This document shows, one piece after another, positions 6,953 to 7,892 of a stretch of 7,892 bases of DNA. The stretch covers positions 1-7,892 of the forward strand of contig JAAZGG010000077.1 of NCBI GenBank assembly GCA_012511355.1, in the 5' to 3' direction. Positions within the stretch are counted from its first letter, which is position 1. Every line of letters begins with the position of its first letter. This stretch comes from a bacterium (GTDB lineage: Bacteria; Bacillota_I; Bacilli_A; RFN20; UBA1709). The translations under genes were made by a program, and so were the position numbers. Under the pieces are notes generated by a model, which ran no database searches, had not been told where the DNA came from, and saw only the letters and a list, made by a program, of their open reading frames with translations.

Positions 6953-7892
6953 CTACTCTCCTTTCATTTGTTCAATAATTTCCCAAGCCTGTTTTTTACA
7001 TTCTTCAATAACTAACATCAGGCTTTCATAACTATCAACTGGACGATTCTTTGTCGTCTTAACTACTTTTTCTATTACTTCTACGATTTGATAAAAAGCT
7101 AATTTATCTTCTAAGAAGGCCTTAACGGCAACTTCATTGGCTACACTATAAACACAGGGCATAATACCCCCCATCTTGCCTACCTTATAGGCTAAGGCTA
7201 CAGCCTTAAAGCGTTTTTGATCAATCGGCCTAAAGTGCAGACTAAAAGCCTCATCAAAGGATAAGCGTTGATCTTCTTTAACCAAACGTTCACCAAGGTT
7301 TAGGGCATACTGTATAGGTATTTCCATAGAAGGAACCCCAAGTTGCGCTTTGATGGAGCCATCAATAAATTCAACCATAGAATGAATAATACTCTCATAA
7401 TGCATCACAGCTGCAATCTTTTCATAGGGCATATCAAAGAGAACATGGGCTTCGATAATCTCTAAACCCTTATTGACTAAAGTGGCACTATCAATGGTAA
7501 TCTTAGGCCCCATCTGCCAGGTTGGATGCTTTAAAGCCTCCTTTTTAGTTACCCTTTTTAAATCCTCTAATGAATAATCACGGAAGGGTCCACCTGAAGC
7601 AGTGATAATTAGACGTTTAACCGCTTTCTTATCTTCACCCACCAAACACTGGTAAATCGCACTGTGTTCACTATCAATCGGCATTAATTTAACGGGATGT
7701 TTCTTAAGTTCTTTTCTTAATAAATTGCCCCCACAAACTAGGGCTTCCTTATTAGCGATTGCTAAATCCTTATTAGCCTTTATGGCTTCTAGACTCGGCC
7801 TTAAGCCTATATAACCGCTAAGCGCGTTGACGATGATATCGGCTTCCTTATAACTTGCAAGTTTTGCTAAGCCCTCTTCACCACTACAAACG
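6953..7892 (-). CDS. dxr: 1-deoxy-D-xylulose-5-phosphate reductoisomerase (N-terminus cut by window edge)
   Basis: DXR converts 1-deoxy-D-xylulose 5-phosphate to 2-C-methyl-D-erythritol 4-phosphate with NADPH and a divalent metal, the committed step of the MEP isoprenoid pathway in the cytoplasm. The frame stays open to the right edge, so the ATG at 7682-7684 is internal (in MPIDSEH) and not the start. About 312 residues are visible; roughly 70 are missing, including the GxTGSIG nucleotide site. Counting from the first full codon: IANKEALV (45-52), metal-binding D73 and E75 in PIDSEHSAIYQ, TASGGPFRDY (98-107, substrate-binding Ser99), HPTWQMGPKITIDSATLVNKGLEIIEAH (122-149) with His122, Ser135, Asn140, Lys141 and Glu144, then the C-terminal helical domain with VANEVAVKAF. 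All active-site positions that can be checked are intact. It ends in TAG 2 bases before rseP, probably within an operon that begins upstream, outside the window. Confidence 0.97.
   Translation of the reverse strand, partial: VCSGEEGLAKLASYKEADIIVNALSGYIGLRPSLEAIKANKDLAIANKEALVCGGNLLRKELKKHPVKLMPIDSEHSAIYQCLVGEDKKAVKRLIITASGGPFRDYSLEDLKRVTKKEALKHPTWQMGPKITIDSATLVNKGLEIIEAHVLFDMPYEKIAAVMHYESIIHSMVEFIDGSIKAQLGVPSMEIPIQYALNLGERLVKEDQRLSFDEAFSLHFRPIDQKRFKAVALAYKVGKMGGIMPCVYSVANEVAVKAFLEDKLAFYQIVEVIEKVVKTTKNRPVDSYESLMLVIEECKKQAWEIIEQMKGE

Noticed and set aside
7682..7684. ATG as the true start of dxr
   Set aside because: The frame continues upstream to the window edge and encodes conserved DXR sequence (IANKEALV and more), so this Met is internal.

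Overview
The window looks like chromosome from a low-GC Bacillota (Bacilli-type) bacterium. The main reason is a full-length PolC replicative polymerase with a built-in proofreading exonuclease, a type confined to low-GC Gram-positives and Mollicutes. It sits beside dxr and rseP in an order resembling the dxr-rasP-(proS)-polC block of Bacillus. Tryptophan is encoded by TGG at the sites checked, and TGA ends the rseP gene, so the genetic code is the ordinary bacterial one and not the Mycoplasma UGA-Trp code. An Erysipelotrichales, RF39 or Acholeplasma-like relative would fit, but the sequence alone does not decide this.

Every gene I can support lies on the minus strand, so transcription runs from right to left. 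From the right edge: the 5'-truncated dxr (MEP isoprenoid pathway) is followed after 2 bases by rseP (site-2 intramembrane metalloprotease), and their spacing implies a shared transcript and coupled translation. A 76-bp gap holds a weak hairpin and a perfect TATAAT box before polC. PolC is intact, with OB, PHP, 3'-5' exonuclease, zinc and polymerase regions. It ends at a clear intrinsic terminator, followed by a separate tRNA-Ser(GCU)/tRNA-Glu(UUC) unit with its own promoter and terminator.

The left end (about 1-1010) has a different character. It is one more AT-rich gene for a Fic-domain protein whose catalytic motif carries Gln where the histidine is expected. It has a strong sigma-A-type promoter flanked by two near-identical 14-bp direct repeats, 55 bp apart. 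One repeat extends into a 13/16 match to the bacterial parS consensus. This gene is probably accessory, sitting just downstream of the tRNA pair.

No CRISPR array, insertion sequence, riboswitch or wholly unknown gene system was seen. The core genes are ordinary. The points worth a second look are the Fic locus with its operator-like repeats, the altered C-terminal clamp-binding motif of PolC, and the acidic insert in RseP.
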